The position numbers and the translations under genes are program-made. From assembly GCF_018130825.1 (NCBI RefSeq), contig NZ_JAFCJS010000015.1:1-64000 (forward strand): 64,000 nucleotides of DNA. The letters run 5' to 3'. The notes below the pieces were generated by a model, which saw only the letters and a list, made by a program, of their open reading frames with translations, did no database searches and was not told where the DNA came from. This document shows, piece by piece, positions 25,175-33,376 of the stretch (position 1 is its first letter; every line of letters starts with the position of its first letter). This DNA comes from Bradyrhizobium liaoningense. Its GTDB lineage: Bacteria > Pseudomonadota > Alphaproteobacteria > Rhizobiales > Xanthobacteraceae.

Positions 25175-26121
25175 CGCTTCTCCGCCGAATTGCCAGCACC
25201 TGCCGATACGGCGGCCTGACGCGCAACATCCGGCAATCCGTCGCAGTTGACGCTTGCATTGCCGACGCCTGTGACCTGCTTCCTGACCGTGAACTGCTTG
25301 GCTTCGCCGCCGGAATAGAGCACCACTGCAGTGGTCTGGCCGGCAAGGGCATTCTGGCGGGCGAGCTCCGGCGACACATCGCAGCTCGACATGACGCCAG
25401 CATCGGCATTATCGCGCTTGTCGACGGCGGCCCTGACCGAAAGCGAGAGCTTTCCGAGTTGCTTGGCAACCGTGATTCTCTGCACCTGCTCAGGCGTGAG
25501 CTCCAGCGACACCGTCTGGGCGGGCTTGCCCATGGTGGTGGCGATGCCTCGCCCACCCTGCGCGATTTCCTGGTCGATCGCGATGATCCGGACGTTGCGG
25601 AGCACGGTTTCCGTCAGCGCGCGACGTGAGGGGTCCGCCTTCTCGAACACCTGGGTCAGCAGGACGTCCACCTGGTCGCCCGGCCTGATCAGACCCGAGA
25701 CGCCGGACTCTTCGTCGACCTTGATGCTGATGGCGCGACTGTCGGGCGCCAGCACACTCGCAAGGAAACCCCGATCCTGAGGGCGCACAATGTCTTGCAG
25801 GTTGATCGGATGGCCGGCCTCGACGAACTTGCGCACGAGCGAACCGGCAAGCGAAGCCTTGGAGTCGGGCGTTTCCAGGATCGCATCCGCCGGAACATGA
25901 TCGGCCTGCACCGAGCGCACCGCGAAATCTTCGTCACGGGCCAAGGTCCCTCGCGGCAATGGCCGCGCCGCGACATAGTATCCCACGACCTTTGCGACCG
26001 GCTGCGCGACTTCCGTCGTCGCCGTTGCCTTGGGCGTGCTCAGGTTGAGCGCGATGAGGCCCAGCGCTGTGATCGCGAGAAGCAACACCGCAATAATCGA
26101 AAGCCGCAAAGCCGATGACAT
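25171..26121 (-). CDS. cpaB: Tad pilus assembly protein CpaB/RcpC
   Basis: 316 residues from ATG 26121, one base after cpaA. An N-terminal membrane helix (LSIIAVLLLAITALGLIAL) is followed by a SAF domain (about 45-110; RPLPRGTLARDEDF, GSLVRKFVEAGHPI) and a RcpC/CpaB domain (about 120-270; SIKVDEESGVSGLIRPGDQVDVLLT). CpaB is periplasmic, attached to the inner membrane, and links to the secretin. Two C-terminal cysteines (SSCDV, VNCDG) may pair. Confidence 0.93.
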   Translation of the reverse strand: MSSALRLSIIAVLLLAITALGLIALNLSTPKATATTEVAQPVAKVVGYYVAARPLPRGTLARDEDFAVRSVQADHVPADAILETPDSKASLAGSLVRKFVEAGHPINLQDIVRPQDRGFLASVLAPDSRAISIKVDEESGVSGLIRPGDQVDVLLTQVFEKADPSRRALTETVLRNVRIIAIDQEIAQGGRGIATTMGKPAQTVSLELTPEQVQRITVAKQLGKLSLSVRAAVDKRDNADAGVMSSCDVSPELARQNALAGQTTAVVLYSGGEAKQFTVRKQVTGVGNASVNCDGLPDVARQAAVSAGAGNSAEKR

Positions 26122-26122
26122 A

Positions 26123-26629
26123 TCAAAAACCCCTGTTCAAAATCGCTCCGATACCGCCGCAGGCTATGGCGACGCCATAGGGAAGCGGCGCACGCCGCAA
26201 ATGACGCCAGCGCTCGACCGCATAGACGCGACGCGGCAGCGATGATCCGGCTGGCGCTACGCTGGGATGAGGCAGGCTCCGCATCATCACGTGCACCAGG
26301 GCAAGAACGCCGCCCGCCAAAGCCGTGATCGTCAGCAGCTGAACGACGCCCATCCACGGCAGACCAAGCGCCAGCGCGACCAGCAACTTGACATCGCCCC
26401 CGCCGATCGATCCGTGCCGGTAGACAATGAACAGCACCATAAACAGAACCGTCGCGATCAAGAGCGACCCGGCGATGCCAGCAGGATTGGTCAAATGACC
26501 GGCGATCCCGAGGATCGCCAGGGCCAGACAAATCTCATTGCTGATTATGCGTGTCGCGACGTCCATGGTGGCGACATAGAGAAGCAGCAAGATCTGCAAA
26601 ATGGCGGCTATGGAGACGATCCAACTCAT
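26123..26629 (-). CDS. cpaA: Prepilin peptidase CpaA/TadV
   Basis: 168 residues from ATG 26629; a TTG three codons upstream is possible. This is a compact type IV prepilin peptidase without an N-methyltransferase domain, as is normal for TadV. The catalytic aspartates are in TMDVATR (D23) and GGGDVKLL (D79). Four to five membrane helices fit A24 peptidases. Its substrates would be the two Flp pilins and the TadE/F pseudopilins. First gene of the tight block cpaA to tadC. Confidence 0.92.
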   Translation of the reverse strand: MSWIVSIAAILQILLLLYVATMDVATRIISNEICLALAILGIAGHLTNPAGIAGSLLIATVLFMVLFIVYRHGSIGGGDVKLLVALALGLPWMGVVQLLTITALAGGVLALVHVMMRSLPHPSVAPAGSSLPRRVYAVERWRHLRRAPLPYGVAIACGGIGAILNRGF

Positions 26630-26844
26630 CAAGCACAAACCCCGAGCACGTCCAATAAAGCGGCCTTAAAGAGGCCCAATTAGAACGGGCCACGGCGGCC
26701 GTATAAACAATATAAATCGCAGTGGCGCCTATGGCGGCCCTGAATCCGTCAATGCAACCTTGATGGGCTGAACGCCAAACCGGAAAAATATATAGTCAGC
26801 GTCCAATCCATCATCGAGTGAAACTCACTGAAGCAATCGCCATA

Positions 26845-27057
26845 CTATCCGGCGGCAGCGATGACCTTCGCAGAGATGCTCGAGATTGCACTGCTCAGCG
26901 CGGCTGAGATCGGACCGCTTCCGCCGGCACCGAACGCAAGACCGACCGCGGCGACGATACAAGCGGCAACGATGACGTACTCGAACGACACCACGCCCCT
27001 CTCGTTCTCGCGAAGACGCTTCAGAGCTTCACTGACTTCGACAAAATGCCTCAACAC
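26845..27057 (-). CDS. flp: Flp-type pilin
   Basis: 70 residues from a GTG at 27057, with AGAGG six bases upstream. A 20-residue basic leader ends RGVVSFEY: cleavage after Gly leaves Glu at +5 and Tyr at +6, the defining Flp site. One long hydrophobic helix follows, then a short Ser/Ala-rich tail. Nearly identical from the cleavage site on to the pilin at 27292, including at DNA level (26858-26998 against 27305-27445). It is the second pilin in the direction of transcription. Confidence 0.93.
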   Translation of the reverse strand: MLRHFVEVSEALKRLRENERGVVSFEYVIVAACIVAAVGLAFGAGGSGPISAALSSAISSISAKVIAAAG

Positions 27058-27240
27058 GTGACACCTCTTCAGTTGAGTTCAACGCCGTGGCCGCCCTGGT
27101 TCGGAACGAACGACGTCAGCTCGCACCATCCATGGATCACCCTATCGGAATGTCTGCCGACGAGGTCTTCAACGGTAGACTGGCTGGTGGCACAATTGGT
27201 TCAACCGACATGGCCACGAAGCAGTCGCGCTCGAGCCGTA

Positions 27241-27275
27241 GAAGACAGGGCCACAATTCACTGACCCCGTCTTCT
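27241..27275 (-). terminator. Imperfect hairpin between the two pilin genes
   Basis: GAAGACAGGG..CCCCGTCTTC can fold as an approximately 10-bp stem directly after the stop of the first pilin gene. It may attenuate transcription so that the first pilin is made in excess over downstream genes. Confidence 0.45.
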
Positions 27276-27291
27276 AGTCCCGATCAATCGC

Positions 27292-27504
27292 TTATCCGAC
27301 CGCCGAAATGACCTTCGCGGAGATGCTCGAGATTGCACTGCTCAGGGCGGCCGAGATCGGACCGCTTCCGCCGGCACCGAACGCAAGACCGACCGCGGCG
27401 ACGACACAAGCGGCAACGATGACGTACTCAAACGACACCACGCCGCCGTTGTCGGCCCGCAGGCGCTTCAGGGCTTCCGTGGTCTTGATGTAAAGCTTCA
27501 ACAT
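27292..27504 (-). CDS. flp: Flp-type pilin, first gene of the Tad locus
   Basis: 70 residues from ATG 27504, with AAGGAATTTCCC just upstream. The leader (MLKLYIKTTEALKRLRADNGG) ends in the Gly/VVSFEY site, followed by the helix shared with the downstream pilin; leaders differ but mature parts differ at only a few positions. It would be the major subunit of the Flp fibre, given its position right behind a promoter-like region and a CtrA-like box. Confidence 0.94.
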   Translation of the reverse strand: MLKLYIKTTEALKRLRADNGGVVSFEYVIVAACVVAAVGLAFGAGGSGPISAALSSAISSISAKVISAVG

Positions 27505-27577
27505 GGGAAATTCCTTCTACTAAGATTAAAACCTGAGGGTGCGTCGGCCGATGAAAGCCTGAGCCAACAATTTAAAA

Positions 27578-27605
27578 TTTATATACAGAACGTAAATCTT
27601 GTCAC
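27578..27605 (-). promoter_or_regulatory. Candidate sigma-70-like promoter of the pilin operon
   Basis: On the minus strand a GTGACA (27600-27605) and a TATAAA (27578-27583) are 16 bases apart, 74 bases upstream of the pilin ATG, in an AT-rich segment. Both boxes deviate from the ideal. Confidence 0.4.
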
Positions 27606-27608
27606 CTG

Positions 27609-27623
27609 CTAATCCTTTATTAA
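27609..27623. promoter_or_regulatory. Near-perfect CtrA-type box at the pilin promoter
   Basis: CTAA-N7-TTAAC on the plus strand has one mismatch to TTAA-N7-TTAAC and lies three bases upstream of the putative -35 box. Caulobacter pilA is a known CtrA target, which makes the location meaningful. Confidence 0.45.
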
Positions 27624-27988
27624 CCTTACTCCATAAGGGCTATTCCTGTATTCCTACGGTGATTGGAACCATAAAAGGAGGCGATTTGCCGCTTTTTGCC
27701 GCTCCCTGCCGGCTACCGAGGCACTCCTAACTCAGAAGCCAGAACTTTGCGCTTGCCGTAAAAGAACCGTCAGCGGTCTTGTCGGATTTTTTAATTTTCG
27801 AACTTTTTTTATTATTCCGAATTGATCCGCAGCGCGAATTCGCAGAGGCCGAATTCTCCGATGCGCCAATAAAGCGGCCTTACAACTCCGACGCCGTCAC
27901 AAACCTGGGATTGCATCAGTTGGAGACGGACGGACGCTTCCTTGCGCAGCCATCGGTCCTTTTGCTGGGCGAACTTCCGTGGACGCCC
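27624..27988. other. Non-coding remainder of the gap upstream of the pilins
   Basis: 365 bp with no supported gene, between the pilin promoter region and the end of the membrane-protein gene. AT-rich at 27780-27830. Confidence 0.45.
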
Positions 27989-29515
27989 CTATTTCGAGGT
28001 CGCTACGCTTTCCGGGTGCCTGCGCCGAACGTGGGCGACAGCCACGTCGTCGGAATACGCGCGTTCCCATTCAGGCAACCGGTCGAGCAGACCGACAGCC
28101 GGGGTCGTCGGGAAGAGCAGTGTCGAATCGATTTTGTATTCATCGAGCAGCTTGATGAAATCCGGGATATCCTCAAGCGAGAGGACCCGCATGTAGCGGC
28201 TGAGAAATTCCGGACCATACAATTCGGCGCGCGAATCGATGAATGTCGGCATGCGCTGGAAGATCAAATAGCCGCCGAAGTAGTAATCATTCAGGACGCG
28301 CTCTGCCTTTCGCTCCTTGAGCTTCTCCACTGCAGCACCCGGAACAAGCGGCAGCGATCGATCCTTCGTCACAAGGATCACACCGGTCACGATCGATACG
28401 ACCGCAAAAAACGTGATGAGGTGCGTCGTCCTCACCGGAATCGCCTTCCGGTGCTCCTGCCGCAAGACATGCTGCGCCAACGGGTCAGCAATCAGGAATG
28501 GGGCAACCATCGCGAACACGTCGACATAGCGCTGGTGAGCGAGAGTTTCGTAGACGAGCGCGAGCAGTGCGGCCATCCTGAGAAAAGGCAGCTTGAACCC
28601 GCTGTAGAGCGCGTAGGCAGCACCACCAAGCAGGCAAACCGTAAACGGGTGTAGAGAGCCGAAATCAATCGGCCTCCACTCGCCAATTGTCGAGAGGACC
28701 GACCCAAGGCTCAAGATCCGTGTTGTAACCAGGATGGATTCGATCCCATACGGGGTCACACAGCCGGCCCCAAGCGCCAACACCCCAAATCGGAACCAAT
28801 GCAGCGCGACCGTCAGGCGGGACGATTTGTCCGCGTTCCAAATCGCCTCAAGGGCAAACGGTGCGATCATGGCGATGCCCAACGTGAAGCTTCCGTGGAG
28901 ATTCGCCCATAGCGTGATGATCAGAAGATAGGTCCATGGAGGCGTCCGTCGCGCGTCGGTAGCCCGAAGCAGACCGTCGACCCACAGCACCATCAGTGGA
29001 AAAATCAATACATGCGGCCGGGCCAGGATGTGGTGCACCGTCATGGCTATGCCGGCACTCACCAGGATCGTGACCGGCACGTTCGACAGTCTCTTAAGAA
29101 GACAATGGGCAAGCAGGAAGAACGCCGTAGAAGCCGCCAACGCAGCTAGAAGCGCAGGGCCGAGCCACCCTGCCAATTTGAATGCAAGAAAATACAGGAC
29201 TTCTGACAACCACGCGCTGGTGATCCAGGGCGCGCCGTGCTTCGTAAAGGAAAAGGGGTCAACATAAGGTACGGCGCGATGATCAATAATCCATTCGCCG
29301 ACCACAACGTGCCAATAGGTATCGGCATCACGTAATATCTCGCCGATCTTGCCGATAAGAATCAAATAGGCCGTTGTGGCGAGGATCAACGGCAGCCAGG
29401 CCCGAAGATGATCACTACGCGGAAGGCTCTCTGTCTTTACGCTATTCGCATCCATGTGTTGCGAACCAATGCTTAACCGGTATGTTTTGCGTCCTTGAAA
29501 GCCAATCATTGTCAT
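27989..29515 (-). CDS. Large polytopic inner-membrane protein, GT-C-like
   Basis: 508 residues from ATG 29515; ATG 29455 (MDANSVK) is an alternative and neither has a clear ribosome site. After a polar N-terminus there are about ten helices. The first periplasmic loop carries DADTYWHVVVGEWI, then VPYVDPFSFT and PWITSAWLSEV; I associate this motif series with bacterial GT-C-type membrane proteins, often unannotated. The C-terminal ~110 residues are soluble (VLNDYYFGGYLIF, FIDSRAELYG). Probably a lipid-linked sugar transferase, substrate unknown. Divergent from the GT87 gene to its right. Confidence 0.75.
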   Translation of the reverse strand: MTMIGFQGRKTYRLSIGSQHMDANSVKTESLPRSDHLRAWLPLILATTAYLILIGKIGEILRDADTYWHVVVGEWIIDHRAVPYVDPFSFTKHGAPWITSAWLSEVLYFLAFKLAGWLGPALLAALAASTAFFLLAHCLLKRLSNVPVTILVSAGIAMTVHHILARPHVLIFPLMVLWVDGLLRATDARRTPPWTYLLIITLWANLHGSFTLGIAMIAPFALEAIWNADKSSRLTVALHWFRFGVLALGAGCVTPYGIESILVTTRILSLGSVLSTIGEWRPIDFGSLHPFTVCLLGGAAYALYSGFKLPFLRMAALLALVYETLAHQRYVDVFAMVAPFLIADPLAQHVLRQEHRKAIPVRTTHLITFFAVVSIVTGVILVTKDRSLPLVPGAAVEKLKERKAERVLNDYYFGGYLIFQRMPTFIDSRAELYGPEFLSRYMRVLSLEDIPDFIKLLDEYKIDSTLLFPTTPAVGLLDRLPEWERAYSDDVAVAHVRRRHPESVATSK

Positions 29516-29888
29516 TTTAGGCTCGTGGAAGCAACGTCAAGTGTTCAAACTGATTAATCGCCTCACCATCATCATCGATAGCAGCAGATGGATCGCGTGG
29601 CCTGACGATACCGCAGGAAGGGCTGAATGGAGTCCGGGAAGACTTGGAGCGGCGGCCCGCGGCCGGAACCGAGAACACTGACGGGCTTCGTGGCGTGGCC
29701 GGCACGACCGTCGCTTTGGCCCCCTTTCAACAGTTTCCGCCCGACGGCGCCGACGCGTTTTTCATATGGTACGCTGCCGTTTTTTGCCGTAGCGGCTTCA
29801 CGCTCTCCTTTGCCCGCGCGCAACGCCATCCGCGGGCTCCAGGGCATGCGCCCTGCTCCGATTGTTTCCTAGAGCACCGGACCTGGCC
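29516..29888. other. Divergent intergenic region, 373 bp
   Basis: Lies between the two divergently transcribed membrane-protein genes and must hold both promoters. No convincing boxes or genes were found. Confidence 0.4.
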
Positions 29889-31115
29889 ATGGCTTGCTCT
29901 TCCCACGAACCCGCCTCGGCCCAAACCAAGGTCCCCGCTTCGTCCCGGAAAATGCTTTTTGCAGTGCTTTTTGTGCTGTCCGCGGCGAACCTGACGGCTT
30001 GCCTGATCGCTTACATTTCGCGGGTATGGATTTACGATGGCGATGGATTCGGCATTCCGGTGGATTTCGTCAGCTTTTGGGCCGCCGGGCGCCTTGTGCT
30101 CGATGGCTTGCCGGCACAAGCCTTTGACTGGGACATCCATCGGCAAATCGAAATTGCGGCGCTTGGACAGGATTTCGCCGGTACCTTCCCCTGGCACTAC
30201 CCGCCACCATTCCTCTTCGTCGCATCACTGATGGCGCTGCTGCCCTATGGTGCAGCGTACCTCGGGTGGGTTGTTGTCAGTTTAGTGCCGTATGTTGCCG
30301 TCGTGCGGGCAATCGTCGGTCACAACCTCGGCGTACTGCTCGCACTCGCCGTACCGATCGTTTTCTTCAACGCGCTGGTCGGACAGACCGGATTTTTGAC
30401 CGCTGCGCTGATTGGCGGCACGCTCTATCTCATTCCGGTGCGCCCGGGGCTCGCAGGCATTTGCCTTGGTCTATTGACTTACAAACCGCAATTTGGGCTG
30501 CTGTTTCCCATCGTGCTCATGGCGGCGGGACATTGGCGCGTATTCATTAGCGCCACCGTGACGACCATCGCGATGTTGCTCATCTCCACACTCGCCTTTG
30601 GCACTGCGAGTTGGCTGGCATTTTTCTACTGGCTGTCGCACTCCTCGAATGTGATCTTGGTCGATGGTAGGTTTAGTTGGTGGAAATTGATGAGCCTCTA
30701 CTCTCTGGTGCGTCATTTCGGCGGCACCGAACAGCTGGCCTGGGCCCTCCAGCTCATCCTCGTTGTGAGCACGACGCTGGTCCTCGTGCTGATGTGGCGC
30801 AGCCGCGTACCCTATGGTTTGAAGGCGGCCGCCCTATCCGCAGGCACGCTGTTGGTCACGCCTTATATCGCCATCTATGACATGTTGATCCTCACGATTT
30901 CCATCGCCTTCCTGTTTCGCGTAGGACTGAGGAGCGGCTTCCGGAGCTACGAGCTGCCTGCGCTGGCCGGCACGCTCGTACTCGTTCTCACTTTCCTTAC
31001 GAGCACGCCAACGGGACTGGGAGCGACCCTCATCGTCTCGATACTGATTCTTGCGCGTGCCGGTTCGTGGTGGCGACGCGAGCCCGCGCCACAATCGGCC
31101 ACGGCAGGCGTTTAG
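29889..31115 (+). CDS. GT87/DUF2029 family membrane glycosyltransferase-like protein
   Basis: 408 residues from ATG 29889; a TTG at 29862 and a later ATG before the first helix are alternatives. About ten membrane helices. It shares DFVSFWAAGR, WHYPPPF and GQTGFLTAALIG with the minus-strand GT87 gene at 12323, indicating paralogues on either side of the Tad locus. The family transfers sugars from polyprenyl carriers on the periplasmic face; donor and acceptor here are unknown. Confidence 0.82.
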   Translation: MACSSHEPASAQTKVPASSRKMLFAVLFVLSAANLTACLIAYISRVWIYDGDGFGIPVDFVSFWAAGRLVLDGLPAQAFDWDIHRQIEIAALGQDFAGTFPWHYPPPFLFVASLMALLPYGAAYLGWVVVSLVPYVAVVRAIVGHNLGVLLALAVPIVFFNALVGQTGFLTAALIGGTLYLIPVRPGLAGICLGLLTYKPQFGLLFPIVLMAAGHWRVFISATVTTIAMLLISTLAFGTASWLAFFYWLSHSSNVILVDGRFSWWKLMSLYSLVRHFGGTEQLAWALQLILVVSTTLVLVLMWRSRVPYGLKAAALSAGTLLVTPYIAIYDMLILTISIAFLFRVGLRSGFRSYELPALAGTLVLVLTFLTSTPTGLGATLIVSILILARAGSWWRREPAPQSATAGV

Positions 31116-31522
31116 GCGGCGGTTGGCGTCGCCAGCCTGTCAAGACAAATTGCGTGAGAAGAACGATCCTGATCCGCACCGGTCGACCCGCCCAGGCCAA
31201 AACCCAAGTAACTTGACCTGGTCATGGGATAAGAGCGCGCAGTCAAACTGCTCGCGTCGCCTTCCCTCAGTGTGTGAGCTCGAGCTTCCGCATTTCGGTC
31301 ATGCGTGCCAGACAATATTCGCGGTACAGGTCGTTAAGAATTGCCCACATGATGAATCCCCATCGCTCGAAGCAAGGACAGACTGGCCCGGCAACGTTTC
31401 AGCGCGATGTCGGCAATCGGGGAAACGAGTTTCCGGACGGTTTCGCAGCCCGCTAATTGGGTCAGGCTTTATGCCATTTTAATGGTGCGGGCTTGGATAG
31501 CTTCCTTCCCTTTAAGGGTCAT
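31116..31522. other. Non-coding gap, 407 bp
   Basis: Several overlapping short frames, none with a ribosome site and reasonable composition. No repeats or hairpins stood out. Confidence 0.4.
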
Positions 31523-31804
31523 TTATCCCGGATCAGCCGGCTCCGTTGCGGCCCCGGTCGAGAGAAAACGGAAGTTTGGTTTTGGCAACGTACGCCCCTC
31601 GTGATCGGACAGGGCCTTGGCGTGCTCGCGTGTGTGCTTGGCCTCGGCGATCAGGAGGCAGCGCCTCAGCTCCTCGCTGCAACGCCTTGCCTGGGCGCGC
31701 ATCTGGCACTTGTCGTCAGCGGGAATGGAGGATTTGGCGAGACTGCTCCATGTCGCCGCCAGCGACTTCTTGAGCAGCTCAATCTTGCGCTCCAGATCGT
31801 CCAA
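31523..31804 (-). CDS. Small coiled-coil hypothetical protein
   Basis: 93 residues if translation starts at the TTG at 31804, which has GGAG six bases upstream; the frame is open to 31975 but has no better start. The chain begins with a predicted coiled coil (MDDLERKIELLKKSLAATW) and contains a second helical, Cys-containing stretch (CQMRAQARRCSEELRRCLLIAEAKHTREHAK written in part). It follows three tiny ORFs on the same strand. No family recognised. Confidence 0.4.
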   Translation of the reverse strand: MDDLERKIELLKKSLAATWSSLAKSSIPADDKCQMRAQARRCSEELRRCLLIAEAKHTREHAKALSDHEGRTLPKPNFRFLSTGAATEPADPG

Positions 31805-31905
31805 ACGCTGCTCCGTCGATCCTCTACGGATACACGCTTCGAACGAAGCTAAGCCGATTCTCCTGTTTCGTGGAACCCCGTAGGGTACCGCCCCTCGCGG
31901 TCCGC

Positions 31906-32154
31906 CTATGAAGTGCCGAGCCTCGTCCAGACTGCATGGACGATGAGGAAAATGGATAACGCCCCCAGCAACCAACCCAATTCGCTGCCGGTCTGGCGCT
32001 CATCAAATTCACGATTGGGGTCGCTCTCGCGGCCGAACGGGACCTCTGGTGCCGGCCGTTGCGAGCGACCGGCTCGTCCGGGTACGCGCCGCAACAGTCG
32101 ACGAACGATCGTCTCCCGCTCGGCAATGCTGCTTCCGTCAGGATCGGCCGGCAT
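31906..32154 (-). CDS. Small tail-anchored membrane protein
   Basis: 82 residues from ATG 32154. A polar N-terminus rich in Arg, Asp and Pro is followed by a single hydrophobic helix at the C-terminus (LGWLLGALSIFLIVHAVW), so the protein is probably tail-anchored in the inner membrane with its bulk in the cytoplasm. It starts two bases after the stop of the 49-codon ORF, indicating cotranscription. No family recognised. Confidence 0.5.
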   Translation of the reverse strand: MPADPDGSSIAERETIVRRLLRRVPGRAGRSQRPAPEVPFGRESDPNREFDERQTGSELGWLLGALSIFLIVHAVWTRLGTS

Positions 32155-32156
32155 CG

Positions 32157-32306
32157 TCAGTCTCGCCCGGCTTTACGAGAGGGTCGTCGTTGCATCAAGG
32201 ACATGAGGCGCGCCAGGCGGTTGACGCGGCGAATGCTGTCGGAAAAGCGGGCTGCGGGAGTGCGGTGTCGAATGTGGAAAACAAGCTTTCGAAGGCGACC
32301 GAGCAT
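32157..32306 (-). CDS. 49-residue highly basic small protein
   Basis: A short ORF with ATG at 32306 and an excellent GAGGAAC ribosome site at six-base spacing. The product begins MLGRLRKLVFHIRHR and is packed with Arg/Lys/His on an amphipathic helical pattern, ending RRPSRKAGRD. It could bind membranes or nucleic acid; that is speculation. The stop is followed after two bases by the start of the tail-anchored protein gene. Confidence 0.45.
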   Translation of the reverse strand: MLGRLRKLVFHIRHRTPAARFSDSIRRVNRLARLMSLMQRRPSRKAGRD

Positions 32307-32459
32307 GATGTTCCTCGCAACATGACAGAGCGCATGAGAACCCGAGTGTCCTGGTCAGCTGCCGCCGACCAGCGAGCGACGAGCGCGGCAGACGTGGTGA
32401 TCCGGCATGGCGCGTCGGGACAGGCGCGCGATGGGCATTGGCGAGGAAGGCGCGCAGCT

Positions 32460-32576
32460 TCAGGACTTCGTCGGCGCGAGCCTGCCGAGGAGAACTCGGG
32501 TGCCGGTGTCGTCGACAACACGCGACGGAGGACGGGCCAGATTCCAAATGCTCAGGGTGCTGAAATTTCTGTTCAT
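32460..32576 (-). CDS. 38-residue small protein
   Basis: A short ORF from ATG 32576 with GAGG seven bases upstream; product begins MNRNFSTLSIWNLARPP and ends LAPTKS. It is the first ORF downstream of the exact CtrA-type box at 32628-32643, 52 bp away. Support is the ribosome site and position only. Confidence 0.35.
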   Translation of the reverse strand: MNRNFSTLSIWNLARPPSRVVDDTGTRVLLGRLAPTKS

Positions 32577-32627
32577 TGCATCGCCTCGAATGACGCGTTG
32601 GCGGCTGAAACGAAATTTACGTGGGGA

Positions 32628-32643
32628 TTAAATTGGCTTTAAC
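32628..32643. promoter_or_regulatory. Perfect CtrA-type box upstream of the small-ORF chain
   Basis: TTAA-ATTGGCT-TTAAC, an exact match to TTAA-N7-TTAAC, in an otherwise empty stretch. On the minus strand it lies just ahead of the 38-residue ORF. Confidence 0.5.
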
Positions 32644-33010
32644 TGCGAAACTATGTCACGGACCCAACTTGGCCACAAGCGCCGCTGGCAATCATAGCTC
32701 ATCGACTACGCGTGAAATCGATTCAGGTTGAAACGCGACCGTGGTTGCAAACCCGACACCCCGACGATCATTGCCTCCGCTCGCCGGGTGTGCGCCTTCT
32801 GAATAACTCCGGGAAAGCGCAGCCCCGGTTGAAAGGCGCCCGCAAGCGCGCAGCATCCAGGGTTGCCCGACTGACGGAGCCGTTTGGCGCCAGGCGAGCC
32901 CCCCGCGTCAATTGCAGCCTGGTCGATTTCGTGAATTCCGATATAAACGCCGGTAAAGGAGCCTGGCGTTGTTCGCCGATATCCCCGGCCGAGATACGGC
33001 GCTTCGCCTT
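32644..33010. other. Non-coding gap, 367 bp
   Basis: Lies between the CtrA-type box and the stop of the XRE regulator. No gene, repeat or strong hairpin supported. Confidence 0.4.
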
Positions 33011-33376
33011 CTAGATTTCCCGATCGCTGGCCGAAGAGATCCGGACATGGAAGCCTTTTGCCTCGATGGCGCGGATCAGCTGTTCGAGGCTCATCTCGTC
33101 CGGCCGCAGCGAGAGCTGATCCGAGGGAGCTTGATCCTGAGTATTCACAAGGTGAACACCGTCCTCGAGAAACTCAGCGCTGACGTTAAGCACCCTTGCC
33201 ACGGCCTTTATGGTGGCGGGCTTGGGCACCCTGCCGCGCTTCTCCCAATGCCAGATCGCGGGGGGCGTCACGTCAATCCGCCTGGCCAGCTCGGTGATGG
33301 TCATCGACCGCTCCTCGCGCAGCTGCTTCAAGCGCGAACCGAAGTTGGCAATCGTCTTGTTCTTTAATTTAGGCAC
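33011..33376 (-). CDS. XRE-family transcriptional regulator
   Basis: 121 residues from a GTG at 33376 with GGA nine bases upstream; the frame extends to a GTG at 33421 without a ribosome site. Residues about 10-65 form a Cro/C1-type helix-turn-helix (FGSRLKQLREERSMTITELARRI, VTPPAIWHWEKRGRVPKPATIKAVARVLNV). The C-terminal 50 residues contain LIRAIEAKGFHVRIS. It is probably a cytoplasmic dimeric DNA-binding protein; operator unknown. It stands between the small-ORF chain and the secretion region. Confidence 0.88.
   Translation of the reverse strand: MPKLKNKTIANFGSRLKQLREERSMTITELARRIDVTPPAIWHWEKRGRVPKPATIKAVARVLNVSAEFLEDGVHLVNTQDQAPSDQLSLRPDEMSLEQLIRAIEAKGFHVRISSASDREI

Noticed and set aside
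32049..32642. 197-codon plus-strand frame across the small-ORF chain
   Set aside because: No ribosome site and atypical composition; the minus-strand small ORFs have better sites and spacing.
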